The notes under the pieces: model-generated
What the model was told of the DNA's origin: nothing
The model's input: only the letters and a program-made list of their open reading frames with translations
The model's database searches: none
From: Perkinsus marinus ATCC 50983
Taxonomy: Eukaryota; Perkinsozoa; Perkinsida; Perkinsidae
Direction of reading: 5' to 3'
DNA length: 45,766 nucleotides
NCBI RefSeq assembly: GCF_000006405.1
Contig: NW_003215631.1
Location: 349,047 to 394,812, forward strand
Position numbers and translations under genes: made by a program
Shown here: positions 11,480 through 22,109 of the stretch, piece by piece
Layout: every line of letters begins with the position of its first letter
Position numbering within the stretch: position 1 is the first letter of the stretch

Positions 11480-13159
11480 TTAGCGGTGAGCCCAACCATT
11501 CAATTTTCGGATAGCATTGAGCGCGTCTCTCTTAGTTCGAAACATTGCCGAACTCCACGTAGCATCCGGGCCAATAACCATTGACGAATGCATTATACCT
11601 GAGTATTCGAATAATTTCAACTGTACTTGATTATTCAACTTACCAGGACGTCTCTCCAGCTGCTCTTCTAAAACTTCTTGACGAGTTGAATTGAAAATCA
11701 CGGGTTGGAAGGGTCTGGTATCCTCTTCCTCTGAGTCTGAAGTTAGAAGTAGCGCTCCAAAAAGACACCCGTTGAATGAACCGAGTTACGTCGATTGCTT
11801 TCAGAAGACTGATGAATATGACTAACAGCCAGCCGCTCGAACACAACTGGACTGAGCTGAGATACGGCAAACTGGGTCATGTGCGATAACTGGGATGGCG
11901 CCGGCCCAGGCAGTATCTGGTGATATCTTGTGCGAGAGGACAATGCGAGCGAATATCCAATATCTAAGATCCGATATACTCACGCCCTTCTTCGGCGAAT
12001 TCCGGCACTCGGGGCGCCATGGCTTGATTTGTAACGTGCTTTGTTTAACGCCAGGTAATACTCGAATACCTGTTTCAAAGGATGGAAACGAACCAAATAA
12101 TTGGCACAGTTCCAGCTCACCGTTGAATCGACGTATAATTTCACTGGCAGTTCCTTCGGTATCGAATCGAACGACCGCTATTCCGCGGAAAGGAGCCTTG
12201 CCTGAGAAATATATGGTTTCAGACTGGCGTTTCAGCACTTAAGAGAGCCGAGCCTCTTTACTATCAATGAATATGTGAGTCAGTTGGGCCAGATGAGAGA
12301 GATACGATCGACAACCCGTCAGTAGTCCTGTTTCCCACCTCCCGACTCATCCGTCGGATTGTCTTTTAGCATTCGGACACTCTCTATTCGATCCGAGAAC
12401 TCTGGTCCGAAGAGAACGTCCCTGATATAGGAATGAAGACGAGACCACATTTGCGACTCGACAACACGTATGGTGAACATGAGCATCATATGACTAGTGC
12501 GCACTTGAGTATTCCCAGCCTTGCTGTCCAATAGTAGATCGCAGGTTGCCATATGGAAATCGGATTGCTACCTTATGTGTTGCTCAGTAAAGTGCAGTGG
12601 TATCCCGGAAACAAATAGGTTAGAATGGATATTGGCCTTCCATGCAGGTCTCCCAACGGACACCTGGAAGGAGAGCAAGAACCAGGGATTCTTCAGTCGA
12701 TTGGCGATTGCTAGCTGATTGATTACATACCTTGATGTGCTTGATTCCGTTATCGCCCTCACTAGCATCGCATTCGATTTCTCGGCCATTCACCGCTTCA
12801 ATTGCACGACGGGCGCTCTCATTGTCTCGGTAGTTGACAAATCCGAAGCCCATCGAGTTACCAGTATGTCTATCACGAACCTAAACACATGTGAGCCAGA
12901 GATTACGTATTCTGCAACTAATGGCCCGGAAGAGGATCGCTTTGGCAGATGATGAAGAATTCGATGTGGCCGGGTTGCTGTAGAAACACCGTCATCACAC
13001 GATAAGCCGGTGTCAGTCGGTAACCGTCAACCAGCAAGATGACGTATGCCCTACTATTTTGACGCTCTGTATTGGGCCAAAAGCCTCGAACATTGAGAAC
13101 AATGCCTCTTCATCCATCCTTGTGGGGAGATAGTTGACGATCAGGTTTGAACGATCCAT
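11480..13159 (-). CDS. ELAV/Hu-like RNA-binding protein with two clear RRMs and a degenerate third
   Basis: Nine phase-consistent exons (13159-13055, 12880-12731, 12663-12572, 12421-12339, 12201-12121, 12069-11984, 11889-11769, 11736-11644, 11598-11480) give 309 residues. RRM1 has RNP2 LIVNYLPT and RNP1 MGFGFVNY. RRM2 has RNP2 LFVSGIPL and RNP1 FRGIAVVRF. The linker VSVGRPAWKANIHSN and the opening NLIVNYLP resemble the ELAV/Hu/Sxl group, whose members bind U-rich RNA and control splicing or mRNA stability. A linker rich in Ser and acidic residues (SEEEDTRPF) precedes a short third RRM-like fold ending KRDALNAIRKLNG. The intron at 11768-11737 would be only 32 nt and is the weakest join. It is part of the minus-strand gene block. 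Confidence 0.85.
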
Positions 13160-13605
13160 GGCGAAGGGGCAAAGCGAGAACTGTCAAGAATGAAACGTAA
13201 CTGGGAGGGAATCGAAAGCAGACGAACCCTCCAATAATAGTGGTGATAGCTCCTCATGGATGAATACAGGAAGGCTGTGCTAGCATTCCCGGAAGTTCCG
13301 CGCCCGTCTAGGAACTCTAGTCAAGGCTAACTGGAAAAATTATACACGAACCAGCTACACCAATGCATCGGTCTGGTACGTTCAAAGATAAATCTCAAGT
13401 CTTGAATGAAGATTAGTTTGATTGACCACACAACACACTCGAGAGGCAGGAACAATGTTGATGGTGTCTTGATCTCGTCTATTCATGAACTTTTTGAACG
13501 GGCTTTCCTACGCACTACTTCAACTAATGCGAATAGAGGGAGCAACACTGCCAAGCAGACTGCCACTTCCACCTAAAGAAATGGAGGAGTTCACTCCGGG
13601 ATCGG
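13160..13605. other. 446-bp gap between two minus-strand genes
   Basis: It should hold the promoter of the RNA-binding gene and the 3' end region of the PAP2 gene. A plus-strand ORF beginning at 13485 is antisense to the PAP2 last exon and has no support. I see nothing else. Confidence 0.3.
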
Positions 13606-14986
13606 CTATTCCACTTCGCAAACTATGCCTCCCTGGCATTCGGAAAACGCTACTATGCAAACCCCACCGCGTGCAACTATTCTTACGAAGCTAGTTGCCG
13701 CCATGGGCCGACCGCTCGAATCTTCCGTGTACCCCAGCAGCAAAACTGTCATTACCAGCGCAATCGAAGATCCTCCAACAACATCAAGCACCTATGAGAC
13801 CACGATATCTCAAATTAGGAATAGCATCATAATGCCTTACATTGTGGGCGTGGAAGTACACCCGGCCAAAACATGACAGTGCAGCCAAAAACAGAGCCAG
13901 CATGCTCGCCGGAGAACTAAAACCTGAAGTAAAAATAGACGCTACCTGATCATCGATCACCATTTGTAAACTGTTACCTCTGAGCGAAACCACTGAAATG
14001 CCAAACATCGTTGATTCACATGCATCACCAGAAGGGAAGGACTCATCACCTGATGGAGATGGTAGAGAATCCGTATGCACTTAGACCCTCACCTTCCGTT
14101 CCCATGTCTCTGAAAGTTTTAGATACGAATGGGACAGGACGATAAACTCGCGACAAAGGATGCTCTCCTTTATCCCATTTCGCGACGCAAGGCCTGTGAA
14201 TGATGGCCACGCTCCATGCGAATAGAGTAGCCAGTAACTTCGATCATACCTGTCTCTTTTCACAAATCTCTTCAATAACAGGACTATTGCCTGTTCCGCA
14301 CTGGTACAGAGACAGAAAAAGTTGGAAACGCCCACTGCGTAGGGGGAGAGGAACAGCCTCACTAGTATGCTGATTGAAGACGGGATACAATCCTTCACCA
14401 ACTGACCAGGCTTACTTATTTGCATAGAAAAAGAGGCCTCTTAGAGACCGCATCCACCTCTCTGGGATCTTCCCGTGCAATACTCCGGTGAAGAAGGGCA
14501 AATACACAAGCCATTGGGGCAAAACGACACACACGAAATAGCTGACAAGACAGAGTGTTACTCATTGCTAAAGTGCCACGTACACCAGCTAAGGAGTCTT
14601 ACTTCCACGTTATTTCCTGGGGAACTGCCATCACCATGAACAGTGTATAAACAAGGGACCCAACTATGTCGACGACGCCGAACATCGTACCTAGCCAGTG
14701 CAAGATTCAGTGCCTTGCCCAATCTGTGACTAGAACGGCGAGCACAGATCGCAACGAATTCATCATCCCCACCAGGGTATATCAGGAAGGAATCCATCGC
14801 ATATCCAAGTTCGAGGGTCTGTATCGGCCAAGTAGCCATGTCATCATAACGGAGCAGCCAATGAGTCAGAACCATGAGGGATGCGAAACCAGCAAGCCCC
14901 AACCGGATCGTTCTCAAAGACCCTGACCGATACCATGGACACCCCAACCAAAATAAGGATATCAGCTTTGATTCTCTCACCCGCAT
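13606..14986 (-). CDS. PAP2-superfamily membrane phosphatase with Asp in place of the motif-2 His
   Basis: Seven exons (14986-14691, 14541-14416, 14369-14250, 14193-14093, 14049-13978, 13923-13841, 13791-13606) give 327 residues. The three PAP2 motifs are in order: C1 KRFVKRDRP, C2 SFPSGDA, C3 GRVYFHAHNVLD. The family removes phosphate from lipid phosphates such as phosphatidate, or from dolichyl or sphingosine phosphates. Hydrophobic stretches around LGLAGFASLMVLTHWLL, FVCVVLPQWLVYLPFF and LALFLAALSCFG indicate a polytopic membrane protein. C2 is normally PSGH. Here the His is Asp, which occurs in some PAP2 relatives (recalled) but removes the usual proton donor. The C3 His and Asp are kept. 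The substrate cannot be told from sequence. Confidence 0.85.
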
Positions 14987-15078
14987 ATGAGCGGCCGTCC
15001 TGGGGAACGCAAAACCATGAAAGACGTGAAACTAATATTGGAGGGAACAAAGACACAATAATTAGATCAGCGAGAAAT

Positions 15079-15450
15079 TCAGCTGCACTTCACGCGATCT
15101 AGAGACTCCCATAACATGACAGAACTGCCACCGATCAACACCATACCGATCCCGCCCTCCTCCATCCTAGACACGGGTTCTTCCGGCCATCAACTAGTCA
15201 CACACAAATGAAAACCTCGAGCCAGCAGTACATAGTGCACGTGACACTTGAAGGGATGCCCTACTACCGCATTACCGAGCATAAGGTTCATGAGCTGATC
15301 GCAACCGCGAACGGCTCCGACTACGTGATTGTGTAGAGCTTTACTGAGAGAAGCTTTACTCCAGCGACTCACAGAGAACCAACCCAAACGGGGGAGGACT
15401 CCACTGGTTGCGGCATTAGCCATACACAATCAATCCTCTCTTCCATAAAC
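15079..15450 (-). CDS. SNRPG: small nuclear ribonucleoprotein G (SmG); first exon not found
   Basis: Three exons are supported: 15450-15428 (RFMEERID), 15353-15265 and 15159-15079. They carry the Sm1 region HNHVVGAVRGCDQLMNLML and the Sm2 region IGMVLIGGSSVMLWESLDRV, which match the SmG pattern (HVxGxLRGFDxFMNL and IGMVxIRGNSIIMLExLERV). SmG is one of the seven Sm proteins that form the ring on spliceosomal snRNAs. The phase is consistent across the three exons with a GTAAAG-type acceptor before the second. The exon with the initiator Met must lie upstream, between 15451 and 15756, and I could not identify it. The tail extends two residues past the family end (KCS). The stop lies only 92 bp from the PAP2 start. 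Confidence 0.75.
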
Positions 15451-15756
15451 CTACGAAAATCTGAGCCGACACCAGCTTTTGGGATGGAAATACGAGTTGA
15501 TGAGATAAAGTCCGACAGCAAAAAGCTGTTCAGCAGAACCAAATTTCATCCAATTCGGTCGAGTGAAGTAGGCATGAAACCAATTGAGCTCTGGACAACT
15601 TTCGCGCTGATGAGCTCAGAAAAGTCCGCTGGAGCACCTAAGCTATCCACCTCACTAGCGTTGAACAAACAACATCGAAGGATTGTAGAAACAAAACCTA
15701 TTGTACAGCAGTACTGAGGGAAGACTCTCAACGTCAGTAAAGGCTAAGCACCAAAC

Positions 15757-17771
15757 TCACAGTTGACCAGGAGAGGCGAAGGTTTTACCCTTGCATAGCT
15801 CAGACAAACCCTCACCCCGATACGATACAAGTGGGGACACTTCGAAGAGATCCTCCCCCGAGATATGCCCGCCAGCCATCTCGACCCACTGCCTAAGAGA
15901 GAGAGAGGTTCCCGGCAAGGGTTACGCAGGGTACACAATGGTATGCGAGAGAAATCCGTTACCTGCACATGTCCGATATAGCCTTCCTTGCTGTATTGGG
16001 AGAGTCCTGGTCGGCCCCGAACGGATTTTTGATGGGCGTGAACTCTTCACTGCGCTTGCATTCGAAGACAACAGAGCGGTCCGCCATCTCGAAAGCATCG
16101 AAAATGAAAGCCTCGAGCTTGACGCCGTTGTTCGCTGTTGGCTTGACAGTGTCGCCTGGAAAAAACTATCCTACAGCACCCTGACATAGCCAATTTCGCT
16201 CACCCTTCTCATCAGCACACGCGATTTTCTTGTACGCTAAGTGATAGCGACTATCCATCCTGGAAATGGCGTTTCGTAGAAACTCAACAGAATAGAAGTG
16301 ATTGCAGATATTGCCGGCGCCAAAGAGGAGCTTGCCATCGCTACCCTTGGCCCTGACCATCGGATTGTCGATACCAGCAGCGGGGTTGTATCTACATATA
16401 AAACCATGAGCCCACTGCGACGAAGCTTCTAGGTAGGACGAAGATATCAAAATGAGAAATATACGAGGATCGACTCGAATTAGCCTAGACTCGCTCGAAT
16501 GAGCATTACAGATCAGAGTATTCCACTACGGAACACTTGCCATTCTTGGTAGCAATGACTCCAACTTTTTCATCCCAAGATGACTTCCAAACAACCTTAT
16601 TGCCAACCTGGGCATTCTTCTCAATACAGTAACCAACAAACCACGGATCAGCAGGTTTGAGGATAGCGTTGTCCACGGAAAAGACGTGGAGGTATCTCAC
16701 TCCCCAAGCTTCTAGCTTCGATAAAACCTACATATGCAGAGTATGCCATAGAGAATCTTCCACTCTCATATTACCCCTTCTTTGTCGAGGGCATAGTACA
16801 GGCCTCCATTACCATCTGGACTGACGCTAACCTTCGACTTAGACTCGAGAATGAGATCTCCATCAAGCGACAAGGCAGGAAGAGTACCTACAGATGGGAC
16901 ATATGTTTGATCACAACTCGTATACAGATCGGTTCATGACGAAGCGCTCTGAGTCATGGTGAAGACCACGAACCGCCGCATAACAGAACAGACTCGTCCG
17001 TCACATTATCGCGAGGGAGCCTTACCTTGAGGGAAGAATACAACATCCTCCTCGGGATAGCCGAAGAAATCGTGATCTTTGAAGAACTGCTGGACAGAAG
17101 TATGGTTCAACGGCGAAGTCATCACTAGGAAAGGAATACGAGAGGAGGCTTGGCCCGACAGAGTCCTACAGGGATGGGAACATACACTAGATGTAGGCAC
17201 ACAGCGAACTCACTTCAGCCTGGTCAGCCTCTCAGAGAATAGCTGGAAGATGGGCTTGGCGCTGGGAAGGCCAATGTCGACCATACCTTTAGATTCGTGC
17301 ACTCCCAAGCCCATCCTAGTACCCTGCCCTCCAGCCAAAACACAACCGGCAACCTCACCGGCGGCTATCGCCGAAAGGCCTAGGGTCTGAGTATAGAGTA
17401 CGACCATCCCTCATACAGGAGCCCGGTGCTACTTCCCAACGTTCAACGGCCTCCGGAGTCATGGAACTCAGTTTCATCACGTCTTTGTCGTTCGGAGGAT
17501 CATATTCAGCATGAGCCGTCTCTGACTTGAGGTCTTCCTTAGCCTGCGAAAAATAATTTCTCTCAAGAGGGATCTATGGGAGGACAAATACCTTTTCCAC
17601 GTTAGCCTTAACGCTAGGATAATCTATACCCTTGAGTTGTTCTATAAGAGCTTCGGCCTCCTCCTCAGAGCACATGCCGTTGTCAATGAATTTGAAAACG
17701 TGCGCCTGCCCCCAGCCCTCGAACCTAGTTCTAAGCTCGTTGGGTACCATAACCGCGGTTGATGCAACCAT
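15757..17771 (-). CDS. UAP1: UDP-N-acetylglucosamine pyrophosphorylase
   Basis: Nine phase-consistent exons (17771-17592, 17543-17433, 17386-17214, 17165-17026, 16887-16775, 16727-16510, 16391-16204, 16155-15963, 15892-15757) give 483 residues, the usual length for this enzyme. The family forms UDP-GlcNAc from UTP and GlcNAc-1-phosphate in the cytosol, feeding N-glycans and GPI anchors. Seen: the nucleotide-binding loop [10 protein letters not shown], the active-site region [31 protein letters not shown], and the C-terminal [11 protein letters not shown]. The intron 16509-16392 is needed to join EYSDL to NPAAGIDNP. Reading through it would add a spurious segment. It is the first gene of the minus-strand block, divergent from the BAP31-like gene. 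Confidence 0.95.
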
Positions 17772-18128
17772 TATTGTGTTAGGAACAAATGAGAAGAGGG
17801 GAACTGCGGAGGGACATGGTATGCAAATCTCTTCCGGTTGAAGTTCTTAAATAACAGAGGACCTGTCGATGTGCACGACATACAGGAAGATAGATAGTGA
17901 AAGGATGTGGATGTCCAAAATTGGCTAGTCTGCGCTTTTAGCCTCATAAGCCACTTCTACGTGGATAATGAGCTTTGTGCAGAAACTCTGTTTCCGCTCG
18001 AAAAATGTTCCGAAAAATGTAAAAATGTCATCTGCAAGAATCGAACCGACGAATGTAAGCAAGTGTAGTGTGCTCGTGCACTGGTCCCCTCTGCGAGTTC
18101 AATCTCTTCAACAGTTGATTTTGTGATT
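17772..18128. promoter_or_regulatory. divergent intergenic region at the strand switch (357 bp)
   Basis: The minus-strand block ends upstream of UAP1 and all later genes are on the plus strand. No core promoter element is recognisable. A duplicated AAAAATGT (18001-18025, GAAAAATGTTCCGAAAAATGTAAAAATGT region) is A-rich. It should contain both promoters. Confidence 0.3.
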
Positions 18129-19455
18129 ATGTCGGCGTGGTCTTTCGAAGCGTACATCGGCATACCATTGGCCGCAGTTGTTCTGTTGCTCCTCCTATCG
18201 GGTGAGATCATGTATCTTGTTGGTTTTTTCCGACTCAACATCTTTCAGACATCTCCTTCCTCCAGAAGTTTGCTTGCAAACTCAGCAACCTATCCTTCAC
18301 TGTTGGAGACTACGGCATTTCGCTCAGCCTGGGCATGGTCGTAATACTATCGATAGTTTCCTAGATATGAACGGTCCTTAAAGAACAATGCGTTTCAGAC
18401 TATTGCATCTGCTCTATTCGTGTCGCAATGGATGACGTTGCGCGGTCTTGATGCAATGAAGGAAACTCAGCTCAGCGACTTGACCACTGTAGAGTTGCAG
18501 GATCGGTAATACGGGTTCACAGTGTGCAGGTCTCCTCTGGGATTAGAAAGTACTCGAGTCTCGCGTGGTAAATAGCTGATAACAACATTGTGTCACACAC
18601 ACTGCTACATATCCGAAATAGGCTGTCTTGGAACTTAGCTCGCGATTTTGGAGCTTGGATTAGGGAGAAATGATACTCTCAATACTGTCGTAGATCGAGT
18701 TCGACATAGGTTGCTCGACCAGTGTGTAGACGTCCTTGTTGACATTATGTCAACAAGTGTATGTCAACAAGTGTANNNNNNNNNNNNNNNNNNNNNNNNN
18801 NNNNNNNNNNNNNNNNNNNNNNNNNNNNNNNNNNNNNNNNNNNNNNNNNNNNNNNNNNNNNNNNNNNNNNNNNNNTCATCGAGGGATTGATATGTGACTC
18901 TTTACCCAAGTGGAGGGCGTCAGAATGTTTTACAGTGAACCTGTTTCTCCGTTGTTTTCAGGTTCTTGATGAAAGCATGGAGGGCTGAGAGAAATTGGTG
19001 GATCTCGCTTTTTTCACTGACTTTGTGGCTTATGGTCTGGAGGTCTGCCACTTGGGTACAGGGACTCATTGATGAGGAACAGAAGGACTCTCAGCAAGGT
19101 AATCGAACACTTCTCGAGACACTATCGTTAACTATCTCAAATGACCCGTCTTGGCCGTCGATATATGGCATAAAATTTATGTGAGGGCGCTATGCCAATG
19201 CATCATAGTGCAAGGTGATTCTGATCATGCTGTTGAATCCGCGCGCCAGTTAGATCGTGCGGCGGCACCTGTGGGCTCGTTGCATGTCTTCCTGCAGGCG
19301 AGTCTGGTCTAACCGGTGACCTGAAGGTGAAAGAGAAGTCTAAAGATGCTACAAGCACTGTTGTTGACCAAAAGAAGCCAGCGGTCTCCAAGGCAGCTTC
19401 GCCAGCGGTCTCCAAGGCAGCTTCGGAGGTGGAAATGACGAGTATGAAGAAGTGA
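18129..19455 (+). CDS. BAP31-like ER membrane protein, interrupted by an assembly gap
   Basis: Exons seen: 18129-18201 and 18249-18355 (N-terminal membrane segments IPLAAVVLLLLLSG and ISLSLGMVVILSI), 18399-18505 (TIASALFVSQWMTL), one near 18622, then after the N gap 18962-19098 (ERNWWISLFSLTLWLMVW), 19209-19256 and 19298-19455. The order of three membrane segments with a conserved xAERNxxISxFSL block before the third, followed by a charged tail, matches BCAP31/Yet1 proteins, which help sort and export membrane proteins from the ER. Known members end in a KKxx retrieval signal. Here the end is TSMKK, so that signal is absent or altered. The tail holds a tandem 24-bp duplication. The exons around the gap (18622-18961) are unresolved. 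Confidence 0.65.
18747..18774. repeat. 14-bp tandem repeat, two units, at the edge of the N gap
   Basis: ATGTCAACAAGTGT occurs twice in a row and the sequence then breaks into N. A short palindrome (GTTGACAT-T-ATGTCAAC, 18738-18754) overlaps the first unit. More repeat units may be hidden in the gap. Confidence 0.7.
18776..18875. other. 100-N assembly gap
   Basis: Exactly 100 undetermined bases, a common placeholder length, inside the BAP31-like gene. True length is unknown. Confidence 0.98.
19378..19425 (+). repeat. perfect 24-bp tandem duplication in the BAP31-like tail
   Basis: The 24-bp unit at 19378-19401 is repeated exactly at 19402-19425 and encodes PAVSKAAS twice, in frame. The exact identity points to a recent slippage or duplication event. 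Confidence 0.85.
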
Positions 19456-19507
19456 GATATCTGTAGCGGCAACTATACTGTGTTTCTATTCATATCGCTA
19501 GTGTGGA

Positions 19508-19533
19508 GTTTTCCAGTGGGGTTTTCCAGTGGG
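19508..19533. repeat. 13-bp tandem repeat in the intergenic region
   Basis: GTTTTCCAGTGGG occurs twice in tandem, followed by a partial third copy GTTTTC. It lies between the BAP31-like and Rab genes. No function is evident. Confidence 0.7.
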
Positions 19534-19769
19534 GTTTTCATTGGTGTAGACGGATTTCTTGATTATCGTCGCTAAGATGATGTTTCCATGGGTTGATTGT
19601 ATTTCGATTTAGTAGAAGCAGGCGATCTCGACGATTCATTAGTGCTCGTTGCTTAGTCTGCTAGTCATGCAGTGGTATTCATGCCAGGCCCTGGTCTAGA
19701 TCTGCTAGGGTCTCCCGTTATCTCGGGGCAAGTGGTTTCTATCCCTAGGTTTGAATTGTCTCTGACAAC

Positions 19770-21356
19770 ATGGGATGTGCACAGTCAACGGACGCGGGTT
19801 CTGCTCCAGGTGGTCGTGCAGCTGGTGGATTGAACGTGGTAGCACTATGAGAGAGGAATACTAGCATCGAACGGATAGCGCAATATGTTGTGAAGCAAGC
19901 AGTTGTCATTGCCGTAGATCATTCGAGTTCACTGTGAATCAAAACTCGAGTTGTAGTCGTGAGCTATAGCATCTTGTGTTCAGACCGGCAGTCGAGCGTC
20001 TCCGAGTGGCATCGAGTCCAAGATAGTTCTTTTGGGAGATTCAGGCGTTGGTAAGTGGATTCAAAAATGATATGGATGCGGTCTATAAAGTCGTCCTTGT
20101 GTTTGCGGAGATTTCTTATACCGAATGGCGTAGACGTTTGTGTATGATGCGTTGATTAGCTTTATGAGAGCTGGGGGTCAGTGCTTCTGTTGCTCTCGGC
20201 TGCATAACTCTTGTGATGATTGGCCAGCCGTCTCGAATCGTGAACTGTGAGCAACTCATATTGTCACACATTGTCGAGCTTTCAAGACTTTGACCCTGTG
20301 GGCTCTTCCTTGCTGTTCCCGCTTCATGGGGTGGATTCGGATTACTGGCAGTGACACAGGATGTGATTCCTAGTCGGTTGCTCCTAGGCTTGGGTACTCC
20401 AACATATGAACGATGACATTGTGAATTTGCCAGGTAAATCTTCGATGGCTTTGAGATTCTGCCAAGGCAGATTCCCACCGTTCCATGAAGTTACCATCGG
20501 CGCGGCCTTTCTCCAGCAGATCGTGCGGCTTCCGAGTTCTAACACGCAGCTGAAACTGCATATTTGGGATACTGGTAGTACAGTCGGAGCTCTCAGTCGG
20601 GTGGGTTTGCATGCTACTTTCACAGGTGGACAAGAGCGATTCCGTGCCATGGCGCCGCTATACTATCGAGATGCTGCGGGTAATCGTTGTTCCTCATGTG
20701 ACACGAGTCGTGTCTAGTCGTAGACTTTTCCTTTATTTCGTCATGTCCATTTTTGGTTCTTGTGCACCTCAGTGTCTGGAACTCTCTGGGCGAACTCGTT
20801 CCTCGACGAGAGATCTTCAGTTAGTATGAACTCGTGCGGGATTATTGTCTCGTCGTTCAAGGTGCAGTCGTTGTGTATGATGTTGGCTCGAAAGAGTCTT
20901 TCGAGTCGGTGAAGTTTTGGGTAAGTGAGCTGCGTAGCAAGGGTCCACCGGACGTGCGTATCGCGGTAGCTGGCAACAAGGCAGATCTCCCAGAGTCCGA
21001 TCAGGTGAACCAGTTTGGCCTGTAATGTGATATTCCATGATGCACGATATCAGGTTGTTACAACACAAGAAGCAGAGGAATTTTGTCAAGAAAACGGACT
21101 GTTGTGCTTTAGAACTTCAGCCATGACTGGAGCCAATGTAAGCCTGGGAATACTTCTGGGGTCACTTCTGGGACTTACCGAGATCTTGTGAGTCGACAGT
21201 TCTGTCCTGTATCTGCGTCATTGACATGATGGAGTCGCCAAGGCTAGAACTTCGTATCAGATCGGCAAACTGTTCGAAGCTGTCGCAGAGGAGGTGTACA
21301 ATGTGATCAAGAGCAAGCAGCGCTCTCCCAGCGGCAGTGCTGGACCAGCCATATAG
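19770..21356 (+). CDS. RAB5B: Rab5B / ARA6-type GTPase with N-terminal MGC and no C-terminal cysteine
   Basis: Exons: start exon from ATG 19770 (MGCAQSTDAGSAP), about 19992-20050, 20434-20574, 20626-20679, 20862-21004, 21054-21137, 21261-21356. GTPase motifs are complete: P-loop GDSGVGKSS, switch I region EVTIGAAFL, WDTGGQERF, NKAD and RTSAM. TIGAAFL and the overall order are Rab5-like. Canonical Rab5 proteins end in prenylated cysteines. Here the protein ends SGSAGPAI with none, while the start MGC fits N-myristoylation plus palmitoylation. That combination defines the ARA6/Rab5B class of plants and alveolates, acting on endosomes or in export to special membranes. WDTGG has Gly where most Rabs have Ala (WDTAGQE). 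The 3' end of the first exon is not fixed. Confidence 0.88.
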
Positions 21357-22109
21357 TCTTGAAGCAGCTACATCTCTATTATTGCATTGATCATCATGCT
21401 CACCTTGTGTCGTCAATTGTCTTCACTTTTGGGGCGGGGTCATCTAATGTTGGTCACCAACTTTGTGTAATGTGTAATGATAGCACGACAACAGAAGAGA
21501 GCTACAAAAGAAATCATCGCGTACCTCATAGCAGCTCTGTTTGGTGAAGTGGCCGTGCTCGCGCAGGTCAAACAAGTAGAACGATCTGCGAGTGCTTCGT
21601 CCAGAGCCGCTGAGAGGTTGTGCAAAGGACCCGCGCAAATCCATCATTTCTGATGTTTATAATACACGAATAACATGTTTATTCAGCCTATATCATTTGT
21701 CCTTTGTGTGACAAAAAGGCGGATCGCACAACTTCTTAGAAAAATATGGTCGTTCTCAGGAGTAAAGGGACAAAACGGTTGTAAATAAATCACTCGGAAA
21801 AGATTGCTGAGACGTTTTTCACGCAGAACAAACAGCACGCGAGTTCGATGAAACAAGGGAATACCGTTGATCACAGGGAGGTTAATTGCACGATAAATAT
21901 GGTAGTCGCAGTATCTCGCGGAGGTACGCGAAATATATGAAAGGAGAGGTTACAAACCAAGAGTGAACTCGACTATTTGCGCACATATCGTATCGTGAAA
22001 CGGCCTCCATCTCGGGAAAAAAACGTACCGGTGCCCGAATAACTCTCGCTCGTGTCTTGCTCTCTTGGCAATTTCCTCGAGCAAATTCCAATCACGTATT
22101 CTCCGCTTA
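21357..22109. other. 753-bp intergenic stretch
   Basis: Around 21423-21647 both strands are open for about 45-50 codons. On the minus strand a two-exon chain (21647-21525, 21443-21423) would give a 47-residue protein. I cannot support either as a gene. The rest, 21660-22109, shows no coding signal apart from antisense ORFs. Confidence 0.3.

Noticed and set aside
11480-11640. Apparent +1 frameshift in the last exon of the RNA-binding gene: another frame reads GCYVEFG, RRM-like, and hits TAA just before KRDALNAIRKLNG.
   Set aside because: The phase-1 splice from exon 11736-11644 leads directly into the frame ending KRDALNAIRKLNG, with no stop, so no frameshift is needed.
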